Source: Laspinema palackyanum D2a (GTDB lineage Bacteria > Cyanobacteriota > Cyanobacteriia > Cyanobacteriales > Laspinemataceae). From it: a stretch of 46,084 nucleotides of DNA. Every line of letters begins with the position of its first letter. The first letter of the stretch is position 1. Shown piece by piece: positions 37,221 through 45,574 of this stretch. The stretch lies in NCBI GenBank assembly GCA_025370845.1, contig JAMXFF010000055.1, positions 1 to 46,084 on the forward strand, read 5' to 3'. The notes beneath the pieces were generated by a model that saw only the letters and a list, made by a program, of their open reading frames with translations, was not told where the DNA came from and made no database searches. The translations under genes and the position numbers were made by a program.

Positions 37221-38069
37221 CTAAAGTTCCAAAGGGGCCAAACTGCTTAAGTCTTTTTCTAGCAAGCGTTTCAGTAATTTTTGGGTGATGAAAATCAACC
37301 CAAATCTGGCTTGGGCTAAATCAGGGTCCTGGGATTGCACGGATCCCCAAATTTGACATTGAGCGTGAAATGTCAGGAAGTCCTGACTTAAGAGGGTGGC
37401 GACAGAAAATCGGCTAGTCATTTGGGTGGGAGAAAGGGGAAAACTGAGGGCGTCTACGGTGGCGATCGCCCGGGAAATTAAGGCGCGTTCGGCAGGATGA
37501 TGGGGCTTGAGGTGGGTTGGGGACTCCAACCAGGGGATCGGGTCTGGTGCAGTCACCGAGCCCATACCCAGATGGGCAGGGGTTTCCAGGGTAATCAAAC
37601 CCTCTCGGTGGGCCAACCGTAACAGGGCGCAACACCGAGCATGGGCATATTGAATCGGAAATAAATCGAGGAACTTAGAGGGGGGCAAGGGTGACGGGTC
37701 CGGAGTGGGGTCCGGTTGGAAGTCCCAAAGAAGGGCCTGTTGTAACCAAATCGCAATCCCAGGGTCGGTGAGTTCTAGGTACAGTTTGCCCGGAGGAACC
37801 ACGCTCAGGATCCAGTGGTTGGCCCTAATGGGAAATGCTAGGTTTAAGGGCCTGGAGTCGGAGAAGCCCTGGGCGATCGCCTGGGCAATTTCCATCAGGG
37901 GCATAGACCCCTGTTTCGCCAGTTGTAGGGCGACTGGGGAAATATAAAGGATCCGTTGGGAATCTTTGGCGCGATAGAGGGGGATAGACTGGGGCCCAGT
38001 CAAAGGTGAGGGGATGGCTTGTTGGAGTTGGGCTAAAAGTTGCGGGGCGATCGCCAAGGGTTCAACCAT
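37221..38069 (-). CDS. Stand-alone DALR anticodon-binding-domain protein
   Basis: 282 aa. The C-terminal half resembles the DALR anticodon-binding domain of arginyl-tRNA synthetase: FPIQYAHARCCALLRLAHRE, HPAERALISRAIATVDAL and the final segment with ARFGLIFITQKLLKRLLE. The catalytic Rossmann domain with HIGH and KMSKS motifs is absent. The N-terminal half (about 1-115) resembles no domain that I can name. Free DALR-domain proteins occur in cyanobacteria; whether it binds tRNA is unknown. ATG at 38069. It is convergent with the HAD gene and divergent from the Crp/Fnr gene. Confidence 0.7.
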   Translation of the reverse strand: MVEPLAIAPQLLAQLQQAIPSPLTGPQSIPLYRAKDSQRILYISPVALQLAKQGSMPLMEIAQAIAQGFSDSRPLNLAFPIRANHWILSVVPPGKLYLELTDPGIAIWLQQALLWDFQPDPTPDPSPLPPSKFLDLFPIQYAHARCCALLRLAHREGLITLETPAHLGMGSVTAPDPIPWLESPTHLKPHHPAERALISRAIATVDALSFPLSPTQMTSRFSVATLLSQDFLTFHAQCQIWGSVQSQDPDLAQARFGLIFITQKLLKRLLEKDLSSLAPLEL

Positions 38070-38544
38070 GATCCAGTCAGGGGGTGAGAGCGTCAGTTCA
38101 TCGGGTCCAGTGGGGTCCCCAGACTCATCTGATCGCCGAAAGCCCGCTCATCCATCACCGGATAAAACTGGGCAAAAAGTAACCGGACAAGTCTGAGGGG
38201 GGCAAGTAATATGGGCTACCGTAATTCTTGGATCCCAGCTTATTTTATATGAACCGAGAACTCTTCAAGGGCGATCGCTCCAAACCCATAACAGATTATT
38301 CTGAACTCTGTGCTATCTTACCTCCCCTCATCCTGTTTCAGGGGCGAGTCGGTTTAGCATCGGGGAATCGAGAAGGCTACGGGTGGGGCAAAAACCGCCT
38401 ATTTTTATGGGGTTGACCCGGACTCATTATCAACGTTATCAACGATTTTGAACAGTTTATGACGTTTGAGAAAAGGGAGTATTTGCATCGCCACCGCATC
38501 ATCTGCTTTGGTGCGTCGAGCCAAACCCTGCCAAAATTTTAGGT
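38070..38544. other. Divergent spacer with no clear gene
   Basis: 475 bp between the DALR gene (minus) and the Crp/Fnr gene (plus). A 62-codon ORF at 38228-38416 lacks a Shine-Dalgarno or recognisable protein features and is not called. No consensus promoter was recognised. Confidence 0.5.
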
Positions 38545-39384
38545 ATGTATTCATCTGAACCGGACCAACCCTCTCGGCCTTTTTTAACTCACCAACCGAT
38601 TTTGGAGTGGGCTGAACAACATTATCGATGTCGAACTTTTCGGAAAGAAGAACGAATTCCCACCCGTCCTGGATTAGTATATTTAGTGATATCAGGATCC
38701 GTCCGGTTGGTGGGAGTTACCAAAGATAGCTCCAATTCCCTCCGGGTTTCATCCCGGAAAAGGACCGGGGATAATTTTTCTGACACCGACTTACCCCCAG
38801 TGGAAGTGGGCACCCCTTCGCGATCGCCTAAGCTCTCCCCGACCCCTGGGGAACTTCCGGCTCAAGGCTGGAAACTCAATACCCTCCCCGTCCTAGGGGA
38901 AGACAAAGGGGAAAACGCCGAAACCTTTTTAGGGTTTGTGAGCCAGGGGCAACCCTTTGAAGTAGTCAGCGAGACGTTTTTTACCTTTGAAGCCTACGCT
39001 CACATTGATCAAACCGCTGTGATGTGGATGTACTGGCCGGATTTAGATCAGTGGCCGTTATTTCGACAACAGGTCCTGGATGCGTTTCGGTATCAACATC
39101 AGCGCAAGCTGCTGTGGCTGGGAATTTTGGGGCAGCGACGGACGATCGCCAGACTGTTGGGATTTTTGACGTTACTGATTGAAGAACATGGTCAAGGCAT
39201 TGGGGATGATGCAGAAGGAGAGGGGGTGAGTGGGTATTACCTACCTTGGAATTTAACTCACGCTCAGATTGGCAGCGCGATCGGTTCAACTCGGGTAACA
39301 GTGACGCGATTAATGGGCAAATTACGGGCGGAAGGGTTGATTCGAGTCGGTGAAAGTCACTTAATTGGGTTACCCCCCCGATAA
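38545..39384 (+). CDS. Crp/Fnr-family transcription regulator with inserted linker
   Basis: 279 aa. The N-terminal cyclic-nucleotide-binding-like beta-roll (FRKEERIPTRPGLVYLVISGSVRLVG) is interrupted by a Ser/Pro/Asp-rich insert of about 60 residues (57-115). A long dimerisation helix (VLDAFRYQHQRKLLWLGILGQRRTIARLLGFL) and a Crp-type winged helix (LTHAQIGSAIGSTRVTVTRLMGKLRAEGLIRV) follow. The canonical phosphate-binding cassette for cAMP is not apparent, so the signal is unknown. The layout is similar to other cyanobacterial Crp/Fnr regulators. It is transcribed towards the convergent histidine kinase gene, which ends 88 bp beyond it. Confidence 0.85.
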   Translation: MYSSEPDQPSRPFLTHQPILEWAEQHYRCRTFRKEERIPTRPGLVYLVISGSVRLVGVTKDSSNSLRVSSRKRTGDNFSDTDLPPVEVGTPSRSPKLSPTPGELPAQGWKLNTLPVLGEDKGENAETFLGFVSQGQPFEVVSETFFTFEAYAHIDQTAVMWMYWPDLDQWPLFRQQVLDAFRYQHQRKLLWLGILGQRRTIARLLGFLTLLIEEHGQGIGDDAEGEGVSGYYLPWNLTHAQIGSAIGSTRVTVTRLMGKLRAEGLIRVGESHLIGLPPR

Positions 39385-39471
39385 CGGGTTCTTGCCCGTT
39401 TCAACCCACACCGGGGGTAGCATTCCATTAGGAAAGGGTGTGGGTTCTGACAACAAGAACCCCGTTCCGGA

Positions 39472-42400
39472 TTAGACGGTTCCATTTTTTAGGGCATCGA
39501 GGAGAATTTCGGTGGCGGATTCGTATAACGGCAAGGTGATGCTAAAGGTCGAGCCTTGATTGGGGTGAGAGTTAACCGAAATCCATCCTCCGTGGAGTTC
39601 GACTAATTTTCGGGTAATGGCTAACCCCAAACCACTGCCTTGATATTTGCGAGTGAGAGAGGAATCAATTTGGGAGAAGGGAGAAAATAACCTCGGACGA
39701 TCGCGATCGTCAATGCCAATCCCCGTATCCCAGACCACAAAGTGAATCCAATCATGAGGCCGAGTAAGGGTATGACGCACTGGCTTCAATGTCGCTTTGT
39801 CTCCAGTTTTTGACTCCCCATCCCACCCGTCGGATGTTTCAGGGTCACGAGAGCGATAAATTTTCAACCCTACCTCACCTTCTGGGGTGAATTTAATCGC
39901 ATTCGTGAGAAGATTAAGGAGCATTTGTTTGATCCGGCGCGGGTCAACTACCATACATTCGAGGGAGGGGTCTACTTCCATCTGAAACTGCAAGCCGTGA
40001 TTGGCAACTCGCTCTTGAATCAAGCTGACGAGACCCTGACAAATATCGCAAATATAAACAAGTTGGGGTTCGAGCTCCAGGCGATCGGCTTCAATTCGGG
40101 AGAGGTCAAGGATATCATTAATCAGGGATAACAAATGTTGTCCGCTGGTATGAATCCGGTCTAGGTAAATTTTTTGTTTACCGTTTAATGAGCCGAAGGA
40201 TTCCTCTAGCAGGACGCTGGAGAAGCCGAGAATGGCGGTTAAGGGGGTGCGGAGTTCGTGAGAGGTGGTGGCAATGAACTCTTCTTTGAGACGGTTGATG
40301 GCGGCTAGTTCTTGATTTTGCTCTTGCAGGCGTTGCCATTGGTGACGAAATTCGCTCACATCTCGGGCGATCGCAATAATCCGATGGATTGCTCCGGTTT
40401 CGTCGGAGATGGGAGAATACACGGTTTCTACGGTTTTGTTGCCAATGGGGAAATTAATCTCGTGACTGACTAAAACACGATCGCCTGTTTGATAGACATG
40501 ATGCAACAGGGGTTCGATCGCATCGGCGGCGTTGGCGTTCAGTTCTCGATTGGTTTTTCCGATGATCTGTTCGCGAGTGAGACCAAAGAAGGCGGCACCT
40601 GCGGCGTTAATCGATAGATAACGCAGTTGGGTGTCATACTCGACAAAAATATCACTGGACTGACGCAGAAAGGACCGAAAGTAGTCAGCACTCAGCCTGG
40701 AAGACTGTTCTTTTCTGAGCAGGCGGGCTTGGCGAATGGCGATCGCACAAACTTTGGCGACTTGCTTCACCAGTTCAATCTCGTCGCTATCAAAGTCTTT
40801 GTGTTGCGGCTGAATGATACCTAAAGCGCCGATGGAACCGCTATCATCCGCGATCGGGACCAGAGTTTGTTGGAAAAATTGGTTTTGGGCGGGTTCGGGG
40901 AAATTTTCATTCCCACGGAGGAGGCGATCGCCAATTTCCTCACAATTCACCGCATCTAAAATACAGAGTTCCCCCTGTAAAAGTACAGTACGACAGTCCG
41001 AGGAGAGCTGATTAAAGTCCAAGCGAGTGGCAACGGGCAACGCTTTTTCTGAAAGGGGGTTAAGAAACGATGCCTGAGCCTGATATACCTCTTGTTCCTC
41101 ATCCCATAATAGGGCATGACAGCTATCCACGCCGAGGGTTTCCACGATCCCTTGTACAGCGGCACTGATTACACTGTTTTCATCGGTGGCACTGCTGAGG
41201 GTTTCGGTTAAATGGCGAATCAGTTGCTCGAATTGGAGCGATCGCGCGAGGGTATTGGTTCTCTGTTGTACCCGATCTTCGAGTTCCCGAGCGTAGGTGC
41301 GTAATTGTTGGACAAGATTGGCTTGTTCGATGGCGATCGCCATCTGAGTGGCGACTGCTTGCACCAGTTGCTTTTCGTCTGTCGTCCATTGTCGGGGACC
41401 ATGACAGTGATGGACCACCAGCAATCCCCACAGGCTAGAAACAGTCGTAGATTTGAAAACATTGGCGTCAATTTCTGAGATTTCCGCAGTCGAGTTCTGA
41501 AGTTCTCTGATACCCAGATTATCGGGTATAATAGAATCTTCCTTATGCCGCCCAATGGCGACTCCCATAAAACTGCGGACTTGAAATTGGTTGAGCATTT
41601 CTCGATAGCAATCGCTCAGGGCGGCACTTTGAATATCCGGAACTGACCCCAGATGTCCATTGCGATAGGCATCGCGATGGGCAAGGGGCATACAGTCCGC
41701 AGGAAGCCATTGTCCCTGGATGGAGGGATAAGGCGCTTGTACATCTTCAGCGATACAAACGCCACTGCCATCGGCTAAAAACTGAAAGGCAAGGACGCGA
41801 TCGGTGTCTAGGGCCTGTCGCAGACCCTGCACGCCGAGTTTTAAAATAGTGGGCAGATCGAAAGTGGAGCGGATTTTAGCAGAAATTCGACTCAGGAGCA
41901 TTTCCCGCGATCGCCGCTGTTGGATTTCCTGTTCGGCGCGGGCGCGATCGCTCAAATCCGTGACAAAGGTCATAAAATAGCTCTCGTCCTCTTCTTCCCC
42001 CACCAGGCACAGGGTCACCTCTGCCGCCAATAGGGAACCATTGGCGCAGATGTAACGCTGGCGTAGGGTTTGCCGTTTGACTCCCTCTCGCACCATTTGT
42101 TGAATCAGTCGCAACAATGCCGCGAAATCTTCGGGATAGGAAATCGCCCGGGAATCTAAATAGCGCAGTTGACTGGGACTATACCCCGTCATTTGACAAA
42201 AGGCTGGATTAGCTTTGACGATCCCGCCATCAATGCTGTGGTAAACAATTCCCGTGGGACAGTCCCAAAACATCTCATCAAAGCCGGGATTGGGAAATGA
42301 GATCCAGGATGACGGTTGAGCGATGCAGTCTTGAGTTTGCTGAGGGGTTACAGGCGATCGCAAAGCCTCTCTCCCCCGGGAAAATCGCCGGTTTTGAGCC

Positions 42401-43146
42401 GTCCTCTCCCCTAACGGGTTAGACTCGACCCAGTTAGCACTCTCTTGGGCATCGGCGATGGACGAGTCTTGGGAAGAGATTAAATGGAGCGTATGTAACC
42501 AAAACCGCCGCAATACCCGCTCATCATTTTCTAGATCCACCGCTTCCAAACCGGAACAGTGAGGGACTGCTGTCGCCAGGGTTGAGCTTCGCAGCAACTG
42601 AACGATCGCCTCTGGATCGAACACCACTGATACTCTACTACGCGGCTCATTCCCTTCCTCAATGGCTGCAAATTCTTTCTCTGGGTGAGCTTGCTCCAGT
42701 TCCACTTGAATCCAGACGTTCAGATGGGAACTCAGGGCCAGGATGCTCGTTTCTACTCCCCCCAGGGCAATCACCGGAACCGGCGCAAATCGTTGGGGCT
42801 TGCCCAGGGGATAGTTCGGCTGACTGGAAGCATTCGGCATGGATTGCACCTCCACTTCAGCTAGGGAGAATCGGTTTGGCGTCTTGGCCGTTTTTACCGG
42901 ATAGGTCCCGACTCCAGATTCCACCTTTTCTGGAATCCTCTGCCCAGTTTTATACCAAATTTCTTGGAGTGTTTGACACCGTTCTAAATTGTCTCCCACC
43001 ACTAATAAAGCCCGTAACCACCCACTGCTTTCTAGGGCATGGCGCAGCAGGTGAAATAAAGACAACAAATGTTCCCGGTCCAAATATAGGATGATTTGGC
43101 TGGGTAAACGATGATTCATATTTATTTTAGAATTTGGAGTTTTCAT
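39472..43146 (-). CDS. PAS-GAF-GAF-PAS sensor histidine kinase, 1224 aa
   Basis: Cytosolic multi-domain kinase. Residues 1-225 form an unassigned N-terminal domain (QIILYLDREHLLSLFHLLRHAL). A PAS domain covers about 290-400. GAF1 (about 410-610) resembles cyanobacteriochrome GAFs, with Cys513 in the usual chromophore position but Tyr514 in place of the usual His, and an extra loop at about 535-570. A second GAF (about 640-805) and a second PAS (about 820-935) follow. HisKA has phospho-accepting H963 (FIATTSHELRTPL). HATPase has N-box NLLTNAIKFTPEG, DTGIGI and GSGLGLAI, with an inserted loop. There is no receiver domain, so the partner regulator lies elsewhere. ATG at 43146; a tandem 16-mer lies 36 bases upstream. 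Confidence 0.93.
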   Translation of the reverse strand: MKTPNSKINMNHRLPSQIILYLDREHLLSLFHLLRHALESSGWLRALLVVGDNLERCQTLQEIWYKTGQRIPEKVESGVGTYPVKTAKTPNRFSLAEVEVQSMPNASSQPNYPLGKPQRFAPVPVIALGGVETSILALSSHLNVWIQVELEQAHPEKEFAAIEEGNEPRSRVSVVFDPEAIVQLLRSSTLATAVPHCSGLEAVDLENDERVLRRFWLHTLHLISSQDSSIADAQESANWVESNPLGERTAQNRRFSRGREALRSPVTPQQTQDCIAQPSSWISFPNPGFDEMFWDCPTGIVYHSIDGGIVKANPAFCQMTGYSPSQLRYLDSRAISYPEDFAALLRLIQQMVREGVKRQTLRQRYICANGSLLAAEVTLCLVGEEEDESYFMTFVTDLSDRARAEQEIQQRRSREMLLSRISAKIRSTFDLPTILKLGVQGLRQALDTDRVLAFQFLADGSGVCIAEDVQAPYPSIQGQWLPADCMPLAHRDAYRNGHLGSVPDIQSAALSDCYREMLNQFQVRSFMGVAIGRHKEDSIIPDNLGIRELQNSTAEISEIDANVFKSTTVSSLWGLLVVHHCHGPRQWTTDEKQLVQAVATQMAIAIEQANLVQQLRTYARELEDRVQQRTNTLARSLQFEQLIRHLTETLSSATDENSVISAAVQGIVETLGVDSCHALLWDEEQEVYQAQASFLNPLSEKALPVATRLDFNQLSSDCRTVLLQGELCILDAVNCEEIGDRLLRGNENFPEPAQNQFFQQTLVPIADDSGSIGALGIIQPQHKDFDSDEIELVKQVAKVCAIAIRQARLLRKEQSSRLSADYFRSFLRQSSDIFVEYDTQLRYLSINAAGAAFFGLTREQIIGKTNRELNANAADAIEPLLHHVYQTGDRVLVSHEINFPIGNKTVETVYSPISDETGAIHRIIAIARDVSEFRHQWQRLQEQNQELAAINRLKEEFIATTSHELRTPLTAILGFSSVLLEESFGSLNGKQKIYLDRIHTSGQHLLSLINDILDLSRIEADRLELEPQLVYICDICQGLVSLIQERVANHGLQFQMEVDPSLECMVVDPRRIKQMLLNLLTNAIKFTPEGEVGLKIYRSRDPETSDGWDGESKTGDKATLKPVRHTLTRPHDWIHFVVWDTGIGIDDRDRPRLFSPFSQIDSSLTRKYQGSGLGLAITRKLVELHGGWISVNSHPNQGSTFSITLPLYESATEILLDALKNGTV

Positions 43147-43181
43147 AGGTTTAGAGAGAATTGGGCCGATTTGTTCAATTT

Positions 43182-43213
43182 GGGGTTTGACTAAGTTGGG
43201 GTTTGACTAAGTT
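43182..43213. repeat. Perfect tandem 16-mer in the kinase leader
   Basis: GGGGTTTGACTAAGTT occurs twice in immediate succession (43182-43197, 43198-43213), 36-67 bases upstream of the sensor kinase start. A short direct repeat at this distance could be an operator. Confidence 0.75.
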
Positions 43214-43452
43214 AATGATTCCCTAACTGATCCGCAGTATTTAAAGGATTGCCCTAAGAACTTTAAATGTAATGTTTCTTTACAAAAAAAAGTAAAATTT
43301 CACCCTAGACAGTAAGCATAAAAGCTGGGGTAATCCGTCAACCGATTGTCAAAATAAGTTAACAAATTGTACCCACAAGACCCACCCTTTTTACCCTTGC
43401 CCATCGCCTCGACGCTGGTCTACATGACCTAGGGACTGGGAAAAATGTTCAG

Positions 43453-43474
43453 GTTGGAGGCGATCGCCTCCAAC
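43453..43474. repeat. 22-bp palindrome built on HIP1
   Basis: GTTGGAGG, then CGATCG, then CCTCCAAC: a perfect palindrome with a HIP1-type GCGATCGC centre extended on both sides. HIP1 sites are common in the window, but this length of symmetry is not. Confidence 0.75.
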
Positions 43475-44290
43475 ACCATAATGCGAACCCACCTGAACTT
43501 TCCGACCCCTACCATCTCCTCAATCTTTACTGTACTCCATTTAGCCCCGATTAGAAGAAGGGGCTTTAAACCGGAGGGGATTTCTTCTAATCTAGTGCAG
43601 GTCAAGGTTTCGGCGGTAGCAATTTCCTCAATTCATTGCACCGCAGTTCATGGAAACGAGTCTCCCTTTGCCAGATGAGTTGTTTTCCCCACCCTTTCGG
43701 GACTTTCCCCTTCTTGAAAGAGGCGATCGCATTGCCATCACCTCCTCCGCAACCTATCTCAGTCTAGCAACCCGGATCTGTGGCCTTGGATCAAATTGAC
43801 TTCAAAAGGGGCAAGGAGTGGCCCAAGTTACCCCCCGATAGAGTCCATGAAATTCTCCTGTTGCTTGACGAGCATCCCCGACTGGAATGATTTGGGGTTC
43901 TCATTGTACTAGCAACTTCCCGGATTGTACAATTCTCCTCAATGCTGCCCATCCGACTGTTCGCAACAAACGGTTGCTGAAGCGAGGCGCATACAAATTT
44001 AGAACTACCTTCCCTGTTTAAATGAAGTTTTTTCTCCCCGGATTTTATCTTACAAACCCCTCCTGTGAAACCATCTATAGCAGCCCTATATCATCCTAAA
44101 TCGGGCGTTTTTAAGCCAAACATCCAGCCTTCACGATAGGGCTTTGGCGTTTAAAGCCTGCCTAAGCTTCGCTTAAGAAAGAAAACCGAATTTTCACCCC
44201 TAAATTGGCTATGAGTTGGGTCATCCTCCCCCTTTTTCAAAATTGTCCGTGGGAGCATCTTGCTCCCGGGCTGTGTTACAAATTATGTAA

Positions 44291-44410
44291 TATAGCGGTT
44301 CCCCGACTCATGAGGTACTTTTCAAAGCCGATGGCGGCCCGTTCTGGGCCGCCGACGGTTTGGGGCCGCCATCGCTGTACCATATCCATATAGTGATGAG
44401 AACCGCTATA
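44291..44410. mobile_element. MITE related to the IS630-like element at the left edge
   Basis: A 120-bp element bounded by TATAGCGGTT and AACCGCTATA, 10 perfect outer bases that include the TA target. Its left 28 bases match the reverse complement of 49-76 in 27 of 28 positions, so it is probably mobilised by that family. The interior has no ORF but a strong stem: CGATGGCGGCCC (44329-44340) pairs with GGGCCGCCATCG (44363-44374), with alternative GGCGGCCC/GGGCCGCC pairing. A non-autonomous derivative is the simplest reading. Confidence 0.8.
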
Positions 44411-45002
44411 TTGCTATAGCCTTTAGTTGAGTTGAGAACTATCCAAAAGGTTTCCTGGCAACTGCTCCTGATGGTGTAAACCCACCTGTACTGTTGGCTA
44501 GGGGGTAAGTACCGGACAAGTTAGACAACCGGAGAGACACAAAATATAAGTGTTGGAGGATCAAGAAGGTCAGCAACAACCCCCACCCAGACAGGGTAAG
44601 GCTATCCGAACGGAGCCTCTCCTGCGGGGGCTAAAGAGTAAATAGAGCTTTGACCACCGGATTTGCTAGAAGTGTTGGGTAGAAAGCCCTTGTAAGAAAG
44701 GGTGAAACTTTTGTATCTCACGCTTGAGTAAAATTTGTAGACTGACGAGTCCCAAATTGGGTATTAGACGTTTTGCAAAACAATTTTGTGCTACAGTAGA
44801 AGACTTGATTCATTCTCTAGGGATAGGTGCAATCCTAGCGAAACGCACTGCTCATTAACTGATTCATTCCACCTGTCACCTAAACTGGACTAGACTTTTA
44901 AGCATAACCCCTATTTTTTTGCAAGAGATGTAATGCAATTAGAATCAATTTATCAATCATTTGGCCTACGCTCCTGGGTAGAGTTCGCCAGGGAACCAAG
45001 AG

Positions 45003-45431
45003 CTATAATTGTTCTTTAAAAGAGCCCGGTTGTTCATCGGGTTTTTGAGTGTACCACCAAGCCCAAGCAATCAGCACAGCCTGAAAAGGCAGTCTAACCC
45101 AGTAAAGCCAAGGATGATGAGGAATACCTTCAATGGGAATACTATTAAGCGCCTGATTGATATTAGCGGGAAAAACCGCGACAAACAGAGCAATCAGTCC
45201 CCAGGCAGCCGCAACGCTGACAAACGGAATGAGTAAGCCAATTCCTCCTAAAATCTCGAAAAATCCACTAATGTAGACCAACTCAGCCGGGTAAGGTAAT
45301 TGAGGCGGCACAATTCTGACATATTGATCGGGGTGAGTAAAGTGTGTAGTGCCTACTACGATAATCGCTACCGATAAGACAACCCGGAGAATTTCTTTAA
45401 GCCGATTAGGCGTGGTGTTGTTTGAAGTCAT
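45003..45431 (-). CDS. DoxX-family membrane protein
   Basis: 142 aa with four predicted transmembrane helices (about 15-33, 48-68, 72-90, 107-126). The family pattern LSVAIIVVGTTHFTHPDQYVRIVPPQLPYPAELVYISGFFEILGGIGLLIPF is clear when read across helices 1 and 2. DoxX-type proteins are small inner-membrane proteins of diverse or unknown role, some linked to thiol or oxidative-stress pathways. It is divergent from the DUF72 gene, with 143 bp between starts. Confidence 0.88.
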   Translation of the reverse strand: MTSNNTTPNRLKEILRVVLSVAIIVVGTTHFTHPDQYVRIVPPQLPYPAELVYISGFFEILGGIGLLIPFVSVAAAWGLIALFVAVFPANINQALNSIPIEGIPHHPWLYWVRLPFQAVLIAWAWWYTQKPDEQPGSFKEQL

Positions 45432-45574
45432 AGGGTCAGAGATAGAACTTAACCCAACCGTAGCAATCTTTGTTGATCGTTACCTCTACCTTGAGTATTA
45501 TTACAAAGGCGCTTCCCAAAAAAGTAAAAGTTTAAAATTCACACCTAAACACAATTTACGTTGGAGTAAAGGCA

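Larger units (their letters stand above)
43214..45002. other. 1.8-kb non-coding stretch
   Basis: No convincing gene on either strand. It holds a 22-bp palindrome at 43453-43474, an inverted repeat GATTAGAAGAA/TTCTTCTAATC at 43549-43592, and the MITE at 44291-44410. The part at 44440-44830 has irregular but RNA-like composition (several GGGG/CCCC complementarities). I cannot assign it to an intron or RNA family. The block may be an accumulation of mobile-element scars. Confidence 0.6.

Noticed and set aside
38228-38416. 62-aa ORF between DALR and Crp/Fnr genes
   Set aside because: No Shine-Dalgarno and no recognisable protein character.
43445-43678. 77-aa ORF in the non-coding block
   Set aside because: It spans the 22-bp palindrome and an inverted repeat, with no protein features.
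44440-44830. Group II intron or tmRNA
   Set aside because: No GUGYG-type 5' end, no reverse transcriptase, no tRNA-like 3' end and no tag reading frame.
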